Shown one piece after another: positions 33,517 to 44,699 of a stretch of 64,000 nt of DNA (positions within the stretch are counted from its first letter, which is position 1; each line of letters begins with the position of its first letter). The notes under the pieces are model-generated. The model saw only the letters and a program-made list of their open reading frames with translations. It was not told the DNA's origin and did no database searches. This DNA comes from Brachynemurus nebulosus (Eukaryota > Arthropoda > Insecta > Neuroptera > Myrmeleontidae), in NCBI GenBank assembly GCA_035578155.1, contig JAPWDM010000004.1:41125551-41189550 (forward strand), written 5' to 3'. The translations under genes were made by a program, and so were the position numbers.

Positions 33517-36500
33517 GTGGGTACGGCGGAACATCACTTCACTTTGGCCCTGGCTTCAAGCATGGACCCGAAATTCGAGCGCCCCGAGGTCGTGCGTGTC
33601 ACTGGGGCAATGGGCTTGTCCCTAGGGCCCATCATTCCCATATCCCTGGCGTGGGAGTTCCACGTCCCTTATAAGGCTCCTTGGAGGGTGGGGAGCGGGG
33701 TGGGTTTTTTTTGTATCACACGTGTGGGAGAATTAATTGCAAATAACACGAGCGGGTCCGGGCTCAAAAACACGGACGCCAACCTAGCTCCACCGCCGTC
33801 GCCTGGCGCGGGCACTAGTAGCGTGGCTAGCCCCGCTACAACACCGATTGTAACCCCGCAGCCAGTTGGCTGTGTGGCTACAAAATTAACCGAGGGTAAC
33901 CTTTCCTCCACGGACTCATCCCTCATAGAACGGTTTCTAGACGAGTCTGAAGCGGTCTTGTTGAATTCCAGTGAAAGTACTTATATCAATGCAAGAACCG
34001 GTGAGTTGTTGGCTATCGACTTATCACTCGGCTCACCGGTCATGGCACACCGTTTTGAGTGAACGCTGGCGTCACACTCATACGGTAGCGACCATATACC
34101 AATCGTCTTAAAAAGTACCACGCCGATGACTCCGCATTCGTCTTCGCCGAGATGGCGTCTCCGTCAAGCTGACTGGGATATGTACGTCGATTCATTCCGT
34201 ACACCCGAACTGACTGGAGACGTAGAAGATGATGTGGAGCAAATGTCCTCCAGTGTAATTGAAGCAGCATACAAGAGTATCCCGAAGTTGCAGAGAAAAA
34301 GCGGGCGTACAACGAACTCAGACGTCGCCCCACGCAGGGAAATGTGATAGCCTACAAGCGTGCGCAAGCACGCTGTAAACGCACTATAAAAGAACACAAG
34401 AGGCTATCATGGGAGCAGTATGTTTCCCCCATTAATACCTCAACCACCACCTCAGAGGTATGGATAAGAGTGAGGGCCATTACTGGAAAATCCTCCCGTT
34501 CAACAATGCCCTCCCTTTTCATCGTCGACGGTCGGAATATCATTGAACGCGCGGAAATAGCTAATTGCTTAGCTAAGCACTTTGAGCGCGTCAGTGGCTG
34601 CCAGAATTATGACCCGGACTTCTTGCGGATCAAGATCGAACATGAGCAAAATAATCTTGATTTTTTCTCGGACGAATCGCTCCAGTACAACCAACCGTTT
34701 CCTATGCAAGAATTACTGGAAGCGCTTCGGGGATCTGGGGACACCTCCGCTGGACCTGATGAGATCCCCTACGCCATGATCCGGAACCTGCCTTATCCTG
34801 GTAAATGTAGGTTACTGGATCTGTACAATGAAATTTTTAAGCAAGGCGTTTACTATCCGCAGTGGCGAGAAGCTACCCTCATTCCGCTGCTAAAAGAGGG
34901 TAAAGATTTATCGCAACTATCTAGCTACCGTCCAATATCCTTGACTTGCTGTTTCAGCAAGGTATTAGAAAAAATGGTGTATAACCGTCTAGTCTGGTGG
35001 CTGGAATCCCACAACCTTGTACCTAAATACCAATGTGGATTCCGCCGATACCATTCGACTGCAGACCATCTTGTTCGCCTCGAGAATGCCATTCAAGACG
35101 CCTTTCTCCAACGAAAATACCTTGTGGCTGTGTTCTTCGATTTGGAGAAAGCCTATGATATGACCTGGAGGTATGGCATTCTCAAGAAGCTGCACGACTG
35201 GGGTTTAAGAGGTAACCTCCCTCAGTTCGTAAAAAGTTTTCTGACTGACCGTTCTTTTCGTGTCCGGGTAGGTGACACCGAATCTAAGGCCCATTCCCAG
35301 GAGAATGGTGTTCCTCAAGGCTCCACCATCAGTGTCACCTTGTCTTCTATCGCAGTCAGTCATATTGCAGCTTCAGCCCCAATTCGTCGTTGCTTGTACG
35401 TTGATGACCTCACTATATTCTATGCAGCCTATTCCATCGAGGATATTCAATAACGGCTGAAACAAGGCATCAACGAAATGGTGACTTCTGCAGAAGCTCT
35501 TGGTTTTCGGTTTTCACCCCAAAAAACATCGGTGGTTCACTTCTGCACAAAGCGCAACGCACATCCGGATCCTGTCCTCACTTCAAAAGGGTCCAGTCTT
35601 CAGTGCGTTGATAGCGTCAGGTTTCTAGGACTTATTTTTGACAAACAACTTACGTGGCGCCCACACCTCCAAGCTTTAGCTGCGAGTTGTCGCAGGACAA
35701 TAAACATCCTTAAGTGCTTGGCTGGTGTATCGTGGGGTGCGGGCCGAGAGTCGTTGCTTCGCCTGTATCAATCCCTAGTTTTGACTAGGATTGATTATGG
35801 CAGCATTGCTTACTCTTCCGCCCGGGCGTCTACGCTCCTTCTCCTAGATCCTGTTCACCATGCAGGCATACGACTGGCTACGGGAGCATTTGGAACAAGT
35901 CCTTCTATGAGACTCTACGTTGAGTCGGGTCTACCTCCGCTGCGACTGAGACGTGAGCATCTCTTGCTCAATTATGCAGCGGGGTTTATGCAGCACTCAC
36001 GCATATTAATCACCCGACTCTATTCAGATACCGTTTACAGGGGCTCTATGGTCGACGTCCCACCATAAGTCCACCAGTGGCCGTTCGAACGCAGGAGCTA
36101 TTAGAGAGTCTCAACTTACAGTTCGCCAGGGTGCTTGCCAAACGTCCTATGTGCTTCCTTGGCTGATCCCTAAAGTAAGGTGTCGTTTCGACCTGACTGG
36201 TCTCAACAAGGAGGAGACCAGTTCATTCGAATATCAATCCCGCTTCTACGAGATCATTAGCGAACTTGAGTCTCTGCACAGACGGTTCCAAAACAGCTAC
36301 GAGTGTGGGAAGTGCCATCGTCATCCGTTACGATCCTCACGCTTGAGCACTTCCTCCCCAGGCCACTGTGTATAATGCGGAATTATTTGCTATTTTGCAA
36401 GTCCTGCGATTCTATCAAACATCCGAAGACAGCGCATTTCTCATTTGTTCCGACTCGTTGAGCGCGTTGCAAGTGATCTACCACTCTCATACCATCGATC

Positions 36501-37040
36501 CACTGGTGCAGAACATCCTGACCTATCTCTACATGCTCCGCCAGGAGTCTATCACCTTCTTCTGGATTCCCGGACATGTGGGGATACCTGTCAAAGAACT
36601 CGCCGCCAGGCAGCACGTCATGCAACCGAAGTCGGTGAGCCACAGGACATTGCCCTACGCCCAGAGGATCTGAGAATGTGTATTAGATCCGCGATTGATC
36701 AGAAATGGCAACGTGAGTGGAAAAATCTCACGGCGAAGCTCAGACAGGTGAAATCTGAGGTCCGAAGAACTCCGGCACATGTAAATCTGAGCCGGCGAGA
36801 GAGTGTAGCCCTGACACGTTTACGCTTGGGCCACACGGCGTTAACACGTCGTCATCTTCTCGCCGGTGAGGATCAGCCAAAGTACGCCGGCTGCATATAG
36901 TAGAGGAATGTACCTTTGAGCCATTTCGCCAGAGGTGGCAGCTCTCTAATAATGTAGCCGAAACTCTTGCTTATGATGCTACCTCCCAAATAAAGATGCT
37001 TGAATTTCTCATAAATTCGCATCTTCTTCAGAGGCTTTAG
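33517..37040 (+). pseudogene. LINE ORF1/ORF2 remnant: endonuclease, RT, RNase H
   Basis: The first ~140 codons (Pro/Ser/Thr-rich, e.g. LAPPPSPGAGTSSVASPATT) look like the N-terminal part of ORF1. They run directly into the end of an AP-type endonuclease (ARTGELLAIDLSLGSPVM, then YGSDHIPIVL near 34081-34110), so a deletion fused the two ORFs. The reverse transcriptase has FFDLEKAYD (35133-35159), GVPQGS (35307-35324) and the catalytic YVDD (35397-35408). RNase H shows ATVYNAELFAILQ, CSDSLSALQV and WIPGHVGI (36562-36585), but the expected TDGS start is missing. The C-terminal HIVEECTFEPFR stretch ends at 37040. Breaks: TGA at 34060 where Trp is expected, a deletion/frameshift near 34300, TAA at 35451, loss of frame after 36066, and shifts near 36600 and 36890. 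Not translatable as a whole. Confidence 0.9.
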
Positions 37041-37185
37041 GGGCATTACATCTCTTAATTTTACAAAGTCGTCTCTTGATTCTCCCCCGATAGTTTAGAA
37101 TTTTAATCCAGTTACGTTTTTAGTTTATGTGTTAAACATGATTGTACGTCTGTACAGTGTACGTCTTATTTATTTATTTATTAAC

Positions 37186-37845
37186 GATACCCTGTTCCAG
37201 CTAGTCTGGCAGGGTACTTTTAGTCTTTTGTTATGCCACTAAGAGCCTTTTACACCCTTAGTGGTACTGTTTATTATTCATACGTGTTGTTTGTTTTGTT
37301 ATTGGTTTTTAGCGATGTACCACCGAGGGCTTGTTACACCCGAGGTGGTACATCATTAGTTTCTTTTTATATAGATATTTTGTTATGCCGCTGTAGGCCT
37401 GTTGTTATGGCTCTACAACGGTATTATTTTAACCACTTATTGCGTCACTGGTGGGCCTGTGGCTCCCCAATGACGTAATAAGTATTATCTGTGATATATT
37501 TTCGTGATACTATTCTGTGATATTTTGTGTTGTTCTAGTCAGGTTCCTCCACTCCGAGGCCCTTTAGACCTCGGAGGGAGTCCCAGCGATGGCCTCCAGT
37601 CCTTGGTGACCGGCTGCTCTGTCTAGCACTTATCGTACCGTCACCAAGGACTGTCCGCTCTGTTAAGCCCTGGGTGGCAGGGCTCATCGTTGGATTTTAT
37701 TATGTGTATATTTGTCCGTTCTCTATTCAATTTATGTGTTCCTGTCTATATTTAGTATGTTTTTATTTTTACTGTTTATGGCGGCGCATGCCCTTGGTAG
37801 CCGATGCCGCCGGGTGCTGCTGACCGCGCCATCCACCGGCAGCAG
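37186..37845 (+). other. array of about ten hairpins in the LINE 3' UTR
   Basis: Consecutive stems: TACCCTG/CAGGGTA (37188-37216); CCACTAAG/CTTAGTGG (37236-37264); GATGTACCACC/GGTGGTACATC (37314-37354); ATGCCG..TGTAG/CTACA..CGGTAT (37385-37424); a 13-bp stem with one G-T (37435-37483); CTCC..CCGAGG/CCTCGG..GGAG (37547-37580); a perfect 14-bp stem CAGTCCTTGGTGAC (37597-37653); AGCCCTG/CAGGGCT (37666-37684); GGCGGC/GCCGCC (37780-37811); CTGCTG/CAGCAG (about 37817-37846). Several loops share a GGCYTGTTACACC-like sequence. CTGTGATA words occur at 37490-37520. I infer a role in RNA recognition by the LINE machinery or in RNA stability. Confidence 0.85.
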
Positions 37846-37984
37846 TAACACAATTTTAATAAAGAAAAAAAAATTAAAGAAATTATAATCATAATCAATC
37901 TTTATTCCACAATACACTTGAGTACATAGAATTCGTCAATAAAATAATATTATTTACAAAATTTGTAGAAAATTTGATCATTCC

Positions 37985-39200
37985 CATGGTACGTACTCCG
38001 ATTTTACGTAGTGACGTCAGCGAATTAGTGGGGTTATCCTTTCACAGATATGTTGTTGTGTGTCTGTGTTGGTGAAAATTTATGTGCCAAGCCAGAGTCA
38101 GGACCGTAAGTAATATTGTCTGAGGGTCTCGTAGCCTTTAAAAATTTTAAAATTTTACTGCAGATATATATGCACATATTCTGTATACGTAATATGCAAA
38201 ATACAAATGCAAAGTGAGTAACGTAAAATTCTAGAATATTCTAATCGTCAACTAGCAGAGATATCAAAAAACAGACTTCACCGTCGAATTGGTTATTAAA
38301 AATGAGATTCAACAGAGTAGTTTGACAAAAATTCTAGAATGTTCTATTTGTCAACTAGCAAAGATATTGAAAAATCAATTGTACCATTTAATTGTCCATT
38401 GAGAAAAAGGTCAAATTACACATTTTGCAAATGTTCTGGAATATTCTATTCATCAACTAGCAAAGATATTCAGAAAAAAACGTCGCCATTGAACTGCCTT
38501 CCAAAAAAGAGACGAAATAACACATTTTGAGAAATGTTCTAGAATAATCTATTTGTTAACTAACAAAGGTATTGGAAAATCTACTGCACCACTTAATTGC
38601 CCAAACGAAATTAAACTAATGTAAATCAAATGTCCGATTTTGACAAACAATTTTTGCTATTTGACGAATAGAATATTCTAGAACATTTATCAAAATGTGC
38701 TATTCCGTCTTTTATTCGATGACTAATTAAGTGGTGCAATCGATTTTTCGATATCGTTGTTAGTTGACGAATAGAACATTCTAGAATTTTTGTCAAAATG
38801 CGCAGCTTAAATCTATCTTTTAGTGCTCAGTTCAATAGTAAAGTTTGTTTGTTGGTATCTTTGCTAGTTCACGAGTACAATATTCTAGAATTTTTGTCAG
38901 CTTCCGCTATTTGACGTCTTTTTCGCTGATAAATGCGATAGTGAAGTTGATTTTTCGACAGTTTTCTAAAAGTCGTCACTCATATTTATTAGTATAACAT
39001 TCGATTTCCTTTGTCTACACATCCGAATTTTAGATGTAAATTGTCTCAAGATAATATTGTTTTAAACACATTCAGATAAATAATATTTACCAGCCCCTGA
39101 AATAAAAGTTTACCGACGCCCCTTATCTTCCAATTTTACGTACTTCCCCTTAAATTTGCACCGACCACTACGTAAAATTGGATTTGTGGTGTATGTACAA
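37985..39200. mobile_element. foldback element with tandem subrepeats
   Basis: GATTTTACGTAGTGACGTC near 37999 is mirrored by ACCACTACGTAAAATTGGAT near 39166. Between them, four ~103-bp units run in plus orientation (38229-38640) and three in minus orientation (38650-38960). Inverted arms composed of tandem subrepeats are the hallmark of foldback (FB-type) elements. No coding sequence is seen. The 63-codon frame at 38339-38530 is simply two units read through. Confidence 0.65.
38229..38890. promoter_or_regulatory. heat-shock-element-like motifs every ~103 bp
   Basis: TTCTAGAATATTCTA or a close variant occurs at 38229, 38332, 38434 and 38537. Its reverse complement occurs at 38669, 38772 and (one end changed) 38876. 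Most are three alternating TTC/GAA units at 5-base spacing, the consensus for heat shock factor binding. The spacing reflects the tandem subrepeat, and whether HSF binds is unknown. Confidence 0.5.
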
Positions 39201-39956
39201 ATTGGTCGAATTATCATACTTTCCCTTCTTATAATTTATAAGAAACTATGGACGAAAAAATAAAAATATTCACCACTATAGATATATTTTTTGCTTCTTA
39301 TACAAACTAAGGAAAATATTAAAATTTTACAAAAATAGAGCGTACAAGTAAAAAATATTTTCCATCATTAAGTAAATTATCATATTATTAAAACATCTAA
39401 AATATTCTGTTCCTCTTATATCTTATTCGCAGTTAATACATTACTGACCTTAAGCAAGCTGACACATATGTAAAGGAAATGATGTAATCGATATCAAATT
39501 TGAACAAGGTAACACACTCACTTCAGAATAGAAAACTAACGTAACATAATATTAAATTAGGATATACATATATATTTGTTATTTAGGTACCTCATTAATT
39601 TTCACGAAAATTTCTTTTTTTACCGTAAGTAATTCTTGTCTAACATGTGGAATTCGATGATTTGAACATTTTCACGAACAACATTTCGAAAATTAATCTC
39701 TGGTAATTTAATGTTCCATTTTATGTGAGCATTGAGAAAATTGTGTACCTATAAAATTTGTATTTTTATCTTGAGAAGTGAGTATTACTGTTCCCATACT
39801 GGTAATTACGTATCGTTTTTTTTAATGGTCTATATTTTTTTTAAACTGGCGTAACGTACCGTAGATTAGGATGAATTAAAACGAACTCAGATCCCACATT
39901 GTGCTTTTTTGTATTTATTTTAAGAGTACCTGTTCTGTAATATATATTAAAAAAAA
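39201..39956. other. AT-rich stretch, nothing recognised
   Basis: No motif-bearing frame, no inverted or tandem repeat noted. Confidence 0.4.
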
Positions 39957-42096
39957 ACGCCGTGAGCAGCGGGGCCCCATCACGGAAGTCGAATTTTTCC
40001 CTTCAACTTCGATATTGAATGTCTACGAGCGAAATGTGATTGAAAGTCTACAAGCGATTTGTCATTTTGGTGGTTTCAAAACTGATGATGAGTGTCCGGC
40101 TGATCGGGACTTTAAAAAAAGGTTTTAAGTTTTCAAGGGCTGAACCTCAGTAAATTTTAATTTTGTGCCGATAGTAGTTAGCAGGATAAAAGCCAACACA
40201 ATTCGTACGAGGGCATTCCTAAGCATGCTTATCCGCCAATTGCCTTTGTGTTTTATTTTTAAATATTAAAAAAGGACCTTAAATAGTAAACTGGAAGGTC
40301 TTTATGAAGATATTTTTTCTTTTCAAAAAAGCCAAAATTTCTATTTTATAAATAAAAATTCAAAATTACTACTTTGTAAATAAACATTAACTTTAATAAC
40401 ATTTTTAAATTACTTAGTATGTATATATTGCATTTGTTATAGGTTCAATTTTTTTAAATTTTTAAATTCACTATTCGCCTACTTGCCTTATGGTATAAAT
40501 ATAAATTATTTTAAACACATTTAACAATACCATTGAATTCCGGTGTAAAAATGGGAGTGGTAGAAAGTAATGTGGAATCCCTAAAAGGCACTAACTGGAT
40601 ACTAACTCAATACACATACAAAATTTCGGCCCTCTACGTTTACTCAGGGAGTTTCAGGACGTGTTAAAAAACACATGCACAACAATACTATCAAAGTGGG
40701 GCCAAATTTTGGGCAAATTTTGTATCTGACCCAACCTTTAAGGGGGTGGTGGGGGGTGGTAAAACAATAAAACTTTTCCAAACCGGTTGGAAATAATGTT
40801 TTGGTCAATTATCTACAACATATCCAAAATTCTCCTTCCTAGGATGATTTGGAGGGAGTAGAGGGCGGAAAAAGGATTTTGGCTGGATCGAACACGCCCA
40901 CAGCCCCTCAGAATTAACGCAGAGTGTTGAAATTTGGTGTGTTGATAAAGTTCGTACCTAGGTTGTGATTTTTGGAGGTTTTAATATTTTACCCCCACAC
41001 CCTTCATTTTTAAGCTACAATTTCATGCTTTTTCGACGTTTTCGAAGTTTGTACCTCTTGCACAGGTCACCCAAATAAGCCTAGAGGCCTGAAATTTTGT
41101 ATTCGGTTTGAGTTTGTATCAAAAGGGTGGCTTTTGGGGGTCTCGACTTTTAACCACTACCATCACCATTTTTATACCAAAAAGAACATGATTTTTCTTG
41201 TTTCTTAAGTTTCGTTCGGGTCAAAATCTCCCCAAATAAACCTAGAGGGCTGAAATTTTGTGTACATGTTAAGCTAATAGCCAGACACTGCTTTTTGGAG
41301 GTTTTAACTTCTAACCCTTACCTTCACGATTTTGACGCCAACATTTTCTTAATTTTTTTACTTGTTTTCTAACACGTCTAGAGACTCTCTAAGGAAACCT
41401 AGAGGGCTGAAATTTTGTAGGTGTATTCAGTTAGTATGCAGCTAGTACCTTTTAGGGAGTCGACATTACTTTTCCCCCTACTTCCCCCATTTTTACATCG
41501 GAATTCAATGCTATTGCTAAATGTGTTTTAAATGCATTATTTTTATTCTAAATACAAGTAGGCGAATAGTAATTTTAAAAAATTTAAAAAAAAGTGAGCT
41601 TATTTTTATAACAAATCAAATACATACATATTAAGTAATTTAAAAATGTTATTAATGTCACTGTTTATTTACAAATTAGGAATTTTGGATTTTTCTTATT
41701 TATAAAATAGAAATTTTAGAATTTTTTTGGAAAGAAAAAATATCTTCATAAAGGCCTTTCAGTTTACTACTTAGGTTCCATTTTAATATCTAAAAATAAA
41801 ACACAAAGGCAATTGGCGGATAAGCATGGGTAGGAGTGCCTTCGTACGAATTGTGTTGGCTTTTTCCCTGTTAGCTGCTATCGGCAAAAAATTGAAATTT
41901 ACTGAGATTCAGCCCTTAAAAACTTAAAATCCTTTTTTAAAGCCCCGATCAACCGGACACTCATCATCAGTCTTGAAACCACCAAAATGACAAATCGCTT
42001 GTGGACTTTCCCTTACATTTCGCTTGTAGACATTCAATACCGAAGATAAAAGGAAAAATTCGACTTCCGTGATGGGGCTCCACTGCTCACGGCGTT
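39957..42096. repeat. family C head-to-head palindrome
   Basis: Starts ACGCCGTGAGCAGCGGGGCC and ends GCTCACGGCGTT. A plus-oriented partial copy (39957-40667) faces a longer minus-oriented copy (40680-42096). The two share ~700-bp inverted arms, with the extra blocks of the longer copy as loop. The plus-strand frame 39901-40128 only reads through the family end and is not a gene. Recombination or foldback synthesis between copies could produce it. Confidence 0.75.
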
Positions 42097-42885
42097 ATTT
42101 TGTTTATAAAATAGAAATTTTGGATTTTTTTGAAAATAAAAAATATCTTTATAAAGGCTTTCCAGTTTACTATTTAAGGTCCTTGTTTCATATTTAAAAA
42201 GGGTCTTTTTTATACCAAAAAGAAAACATGATTTTTCTTTTTTTTAACACTTTCGTTCGGTTCAAAATCTCCCCAAATAAACCTAGAGGGCTGAAATTTT
42301 GTGGACATTTAAGTTAATAGCCAGCCACTGCTTTTTGGAGGTTTAAACTTTTAATCCTTACCCCCACGATTTTCACGCCAATATTTCCTTGATTTTTTTT
42401 GCTTTTTTTCTAACACGGCTAGAGGCTCTTTAAGGGAACCTAGAGGACTGAAATTTTGTACGTGTATTGAGTTATTATCCAGCTTGTGCTAAAAATTTTG
42501 GATTTTTTTGGAAAGAAAAAATATCTTCTTAAAGGCCTTCCAGTTTACTACTTAAGGTCCTTTTTAAATATTTAAAAATAAGACACAAAAGCAATTGGCG
42601 GATAAGCATGGGTAGGAATACCCTCGTACGAATTGTGTTGGCTTTTTTCCTGTTAACTGCTATCAGCATAAAATTGAAGTTTACTGAGATTCACCCCTTA
42701 AAAACTTAAAACCTTTTTTTAAAGCCCCGATCAACCGGACAGTCATCATCAGTTTTGAAACCACCAAAATGACAAATTGTTTGTAGACTTTCAATCACAT
42801 TTCGCTTGTAGACATTCAATACCGAAGATGAAGGGAAAGATTCGACTTCCGTAATGGAGTCCCGCTGCTCACGGAGTTTTTTTTT
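42097..42885 (-). repeat. two partial family C copies
   Basis: 42110-42490 resumes family C in minus orientation. After 42490 a second partial minus copy runs to 42885, with the ACGCCGTGAGC end represented as GCTGCTCACGGAG. Together with the previous entry they form a local cluster of C ends. Confidence 0.65.
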
Positions 42886-42944
42886 TAATTTTTATAATTT
42901 TTTAATTATCCTGAATTGCAAAAAATAGTATAGGTACACCACAG

Positions 42945-43055
42945 TACTAAAGTGTTTTTTGTTTCACCTCTCGTGTGATTTGTTGCCCTCGAGTCTTTAC
43001 AGGTAACAAACGTCACACTCGGGATTAAAACTCACACTTTAGTCCCTTGGTGTAT
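42945..43055. repeat. ~100-bp imperfect palindrome
   Basis: ACTAAAGTG near 42949 and CACTTTAGT near 43034 enclose further paired pieces (CGTGTGA and TCACACTCG, GTTGCC and GGTAAC). It looks like a tiny foldback MITE. The central unpaired part is about 12 bases. Confidence 0.55.
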
Positions 43056-43502
43056 AACATACTGTTATCGTTTTTTACAAAATAGTCAAAATTATGTAAC
43101 TTACTCTTTAGTAAATTGACGTCAAAAGAAACGATAGAAGGATGAATTGGGACGATCAGTAGAGTTATTATAATTGGTGTTGGTTGTACTGTGTTGATGA
43201 ACAGACGTGTGTAATTTCGATTTGTAGTATTTTTTAAATTTTTAGTGGTTCTAAGGTATTTTATCAGTTCTAAATTTTATATTCAAAATTTTAGTATATT
43301 CTTAATTTGACCAAATAATAAGAATCTTAAAAATATTTCTGTGTTCGACAAAAAAGATGAAAGTTAAATTTAAAAAATTCCTATTTAAAACTATTAAATT
43401 GACAACCTGGCATATTACATTACTTATATATACTTAGTAGACTGAAACTTGATATACGTAATACATTAATAGAGTTATATTATTTTTTTTAACATTATCA
43501 AA
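43056..43502. other. AT-rich stretch, nothing recognised
   Basis: Probably the 5' untranslated part of the LINE fragment that starts at 43503. No motif seen. Confidence 0.35.
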
Positions 43503-44143
43503 ATGACAACGGAACGTCACTTATCAGATGTATTAAGCGAAATAGCGTCGTCTATCCAATCAATTAAAACAAATATGGCAGAAAAAAGTGATGTATTGGA
43601 AATAAAAAATTCTATGGAGAAAATAGTCCAAAGGATAACAATAATTTAAAAAGAACAAACGGATATTTGGGAAATGGTTGCAATTCAAAAACAGAAAATT
43701 GAATATCTTGAAAGAGAATCAAGAAAGAATAATATTATAATTAGCGGTATACCTGAGCAACCAAACGAAACCCGTGAAAGTCTGGAAGAAAACATTTTTA
43801 ATCTAGTGTAGACTAAACTTCAAACTGAATTCCAACAAAACTGCGTCAATGAAGTCAGAAGTATTGGTGTCAAAGATAAAAATAGAGAGCATCGCCAAGT
43901 AATGGTAAGCTGCCTGTCTTATAATAAAAGGTAGATATCATGAAACAAAGAACGAAGCTAAAAGGAACTGATATTTACTTAAATGACCATCTTACAAAAA
44001 TGCAAAATCAAGAGCGGAGTGTATTGGTAAATATGCATAGGAACTTAAAAAAGGAGGCATACGAAGCACGAATCGTAAAAAATAAGATATTAATGAACAA
44101 CAAACCCTGGAGAGTGGACGAATTAAAATTATACCGCAAATGA
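43503..44143 (+). pseudogene. LINE ORF1 (coiled coil plus RRM-like), broken
   Basis: From ATG 43503 the frame gives MTTERHLSDVLSEIASSI, a heptad-rich coiled coil, then IEYLERESRKNNIIISGIPE, where the RNA-binding part of LINE ORF1 proteins begins. It continues with NEVRSIGVK and HRQVMVSCLSYN. A shift near 43930 is followed by KLKGTDIYLNDHLTK and ARIVKNKILMNNKPWRVDEL, ending at 44143. In-frame stops at 43647 and 43809 plus the shift make it dead. This architecture is common in arthropod CR1/Jockey-type LINEs. Confidence 0.75.
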
Positions 44144-44394
44144 AACAAAAAGAAGATCAGGTTGTGGACAAAATTACCAATGTGACAAGAAAAGAAAATG
44201 ACTAGAAAAACATCAATGAAGAAACAATAACTAACGAAGTTAGGGCGAAAACACCAAAAGAAAAACCTGGAACAATAGAGCGTTTTCTGCAAGTCAATAC
44301 GCCAAAAAACTAAATATAAGTCAATTAAATATATATAATTTTTTAAATATCAAAATTTTTTGAAATATCAATCTAGTAAATTATAGTTGAACTT

Positions 44395-44615
44395 AATGAA
44401 ATGGGTATGATTTGTTGTGTTTGACTGAAACGTGGCTGACAACTAATTCAAAAGACAATATAATGTATCTACAAAATTATCATATCACTTTTTCATCTGT
44501 TATTAAGAAAGATAAAAAGGTAGTGCTCATCTGGAGGTCTTCTCCTCTGTATAAAATAGAGAAGAAAATTTTTAGTTTAAACCTTAGACATAACAGAAAA
44601 TTGGATACCTAGCTG
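44395..44615 (+). pseudogene. LINE endonuclease N-terminal fragment
   Basis: The frame starting near 44412 reads LCLTETWLTTNSKDNIMYLQ and later VVLIWRSSPLYKI. LCLTETWL with a following VLIYVSS-like strand is the second conserved block of AP-type LINE endonucleases. It lies ~250 bases after ORF1, where ORF2 should begin, so both belong to one 5' LINE fragment. The remainder is lost before the TTAA element at 44700. Confidence 0.75.
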
Positions 44616-44699
44616 TAAGAACCTAAAGTGGCGTGGCCAAGTTTAGACATTTGACAAGCTGCTGAAACTGTTGCAGAACGTAGGTACTTGTTTAATTAA

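Larger units (their letters stand above)
33050..37870 (+). mobile_element. I-type non-LTR retrotransposon, degraded
   Basis: A complete-length but decayed LINE: 5' UTR with a 10-bp hairpin (CCTTGGCACC at 33078 with GGTGTCAAGG at 33112), coding region 33517-37040, a ~830-base 3' UTR of hairpins, and an A-rich end near 37870. A region of T-rich simple sequence (33290-33420) lies in the 5' UTR. Reverse transcriptase followed by RNase H and a C-terminal Cys region is typical of the I clade. GC content is clearly higher than in the flanks, so the insertion is younger or differently biased. No target duplication could be read at the (TAA)n border. Confidence 0.85.

Noticed and set aside
34060..34062. 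In-frame TGA in the LINE as possible recoding or read-through
   Set aside because: Other frameshifts and stops (35451, 36066 and later) show general decay, so a Trp-to-stop mutation is the simpler reading.
39901..40128. 75-codon frame over the family C end
   Set aside because: The same frame is broken in the other C ends (11381, 25672), so the family does not conserve it.
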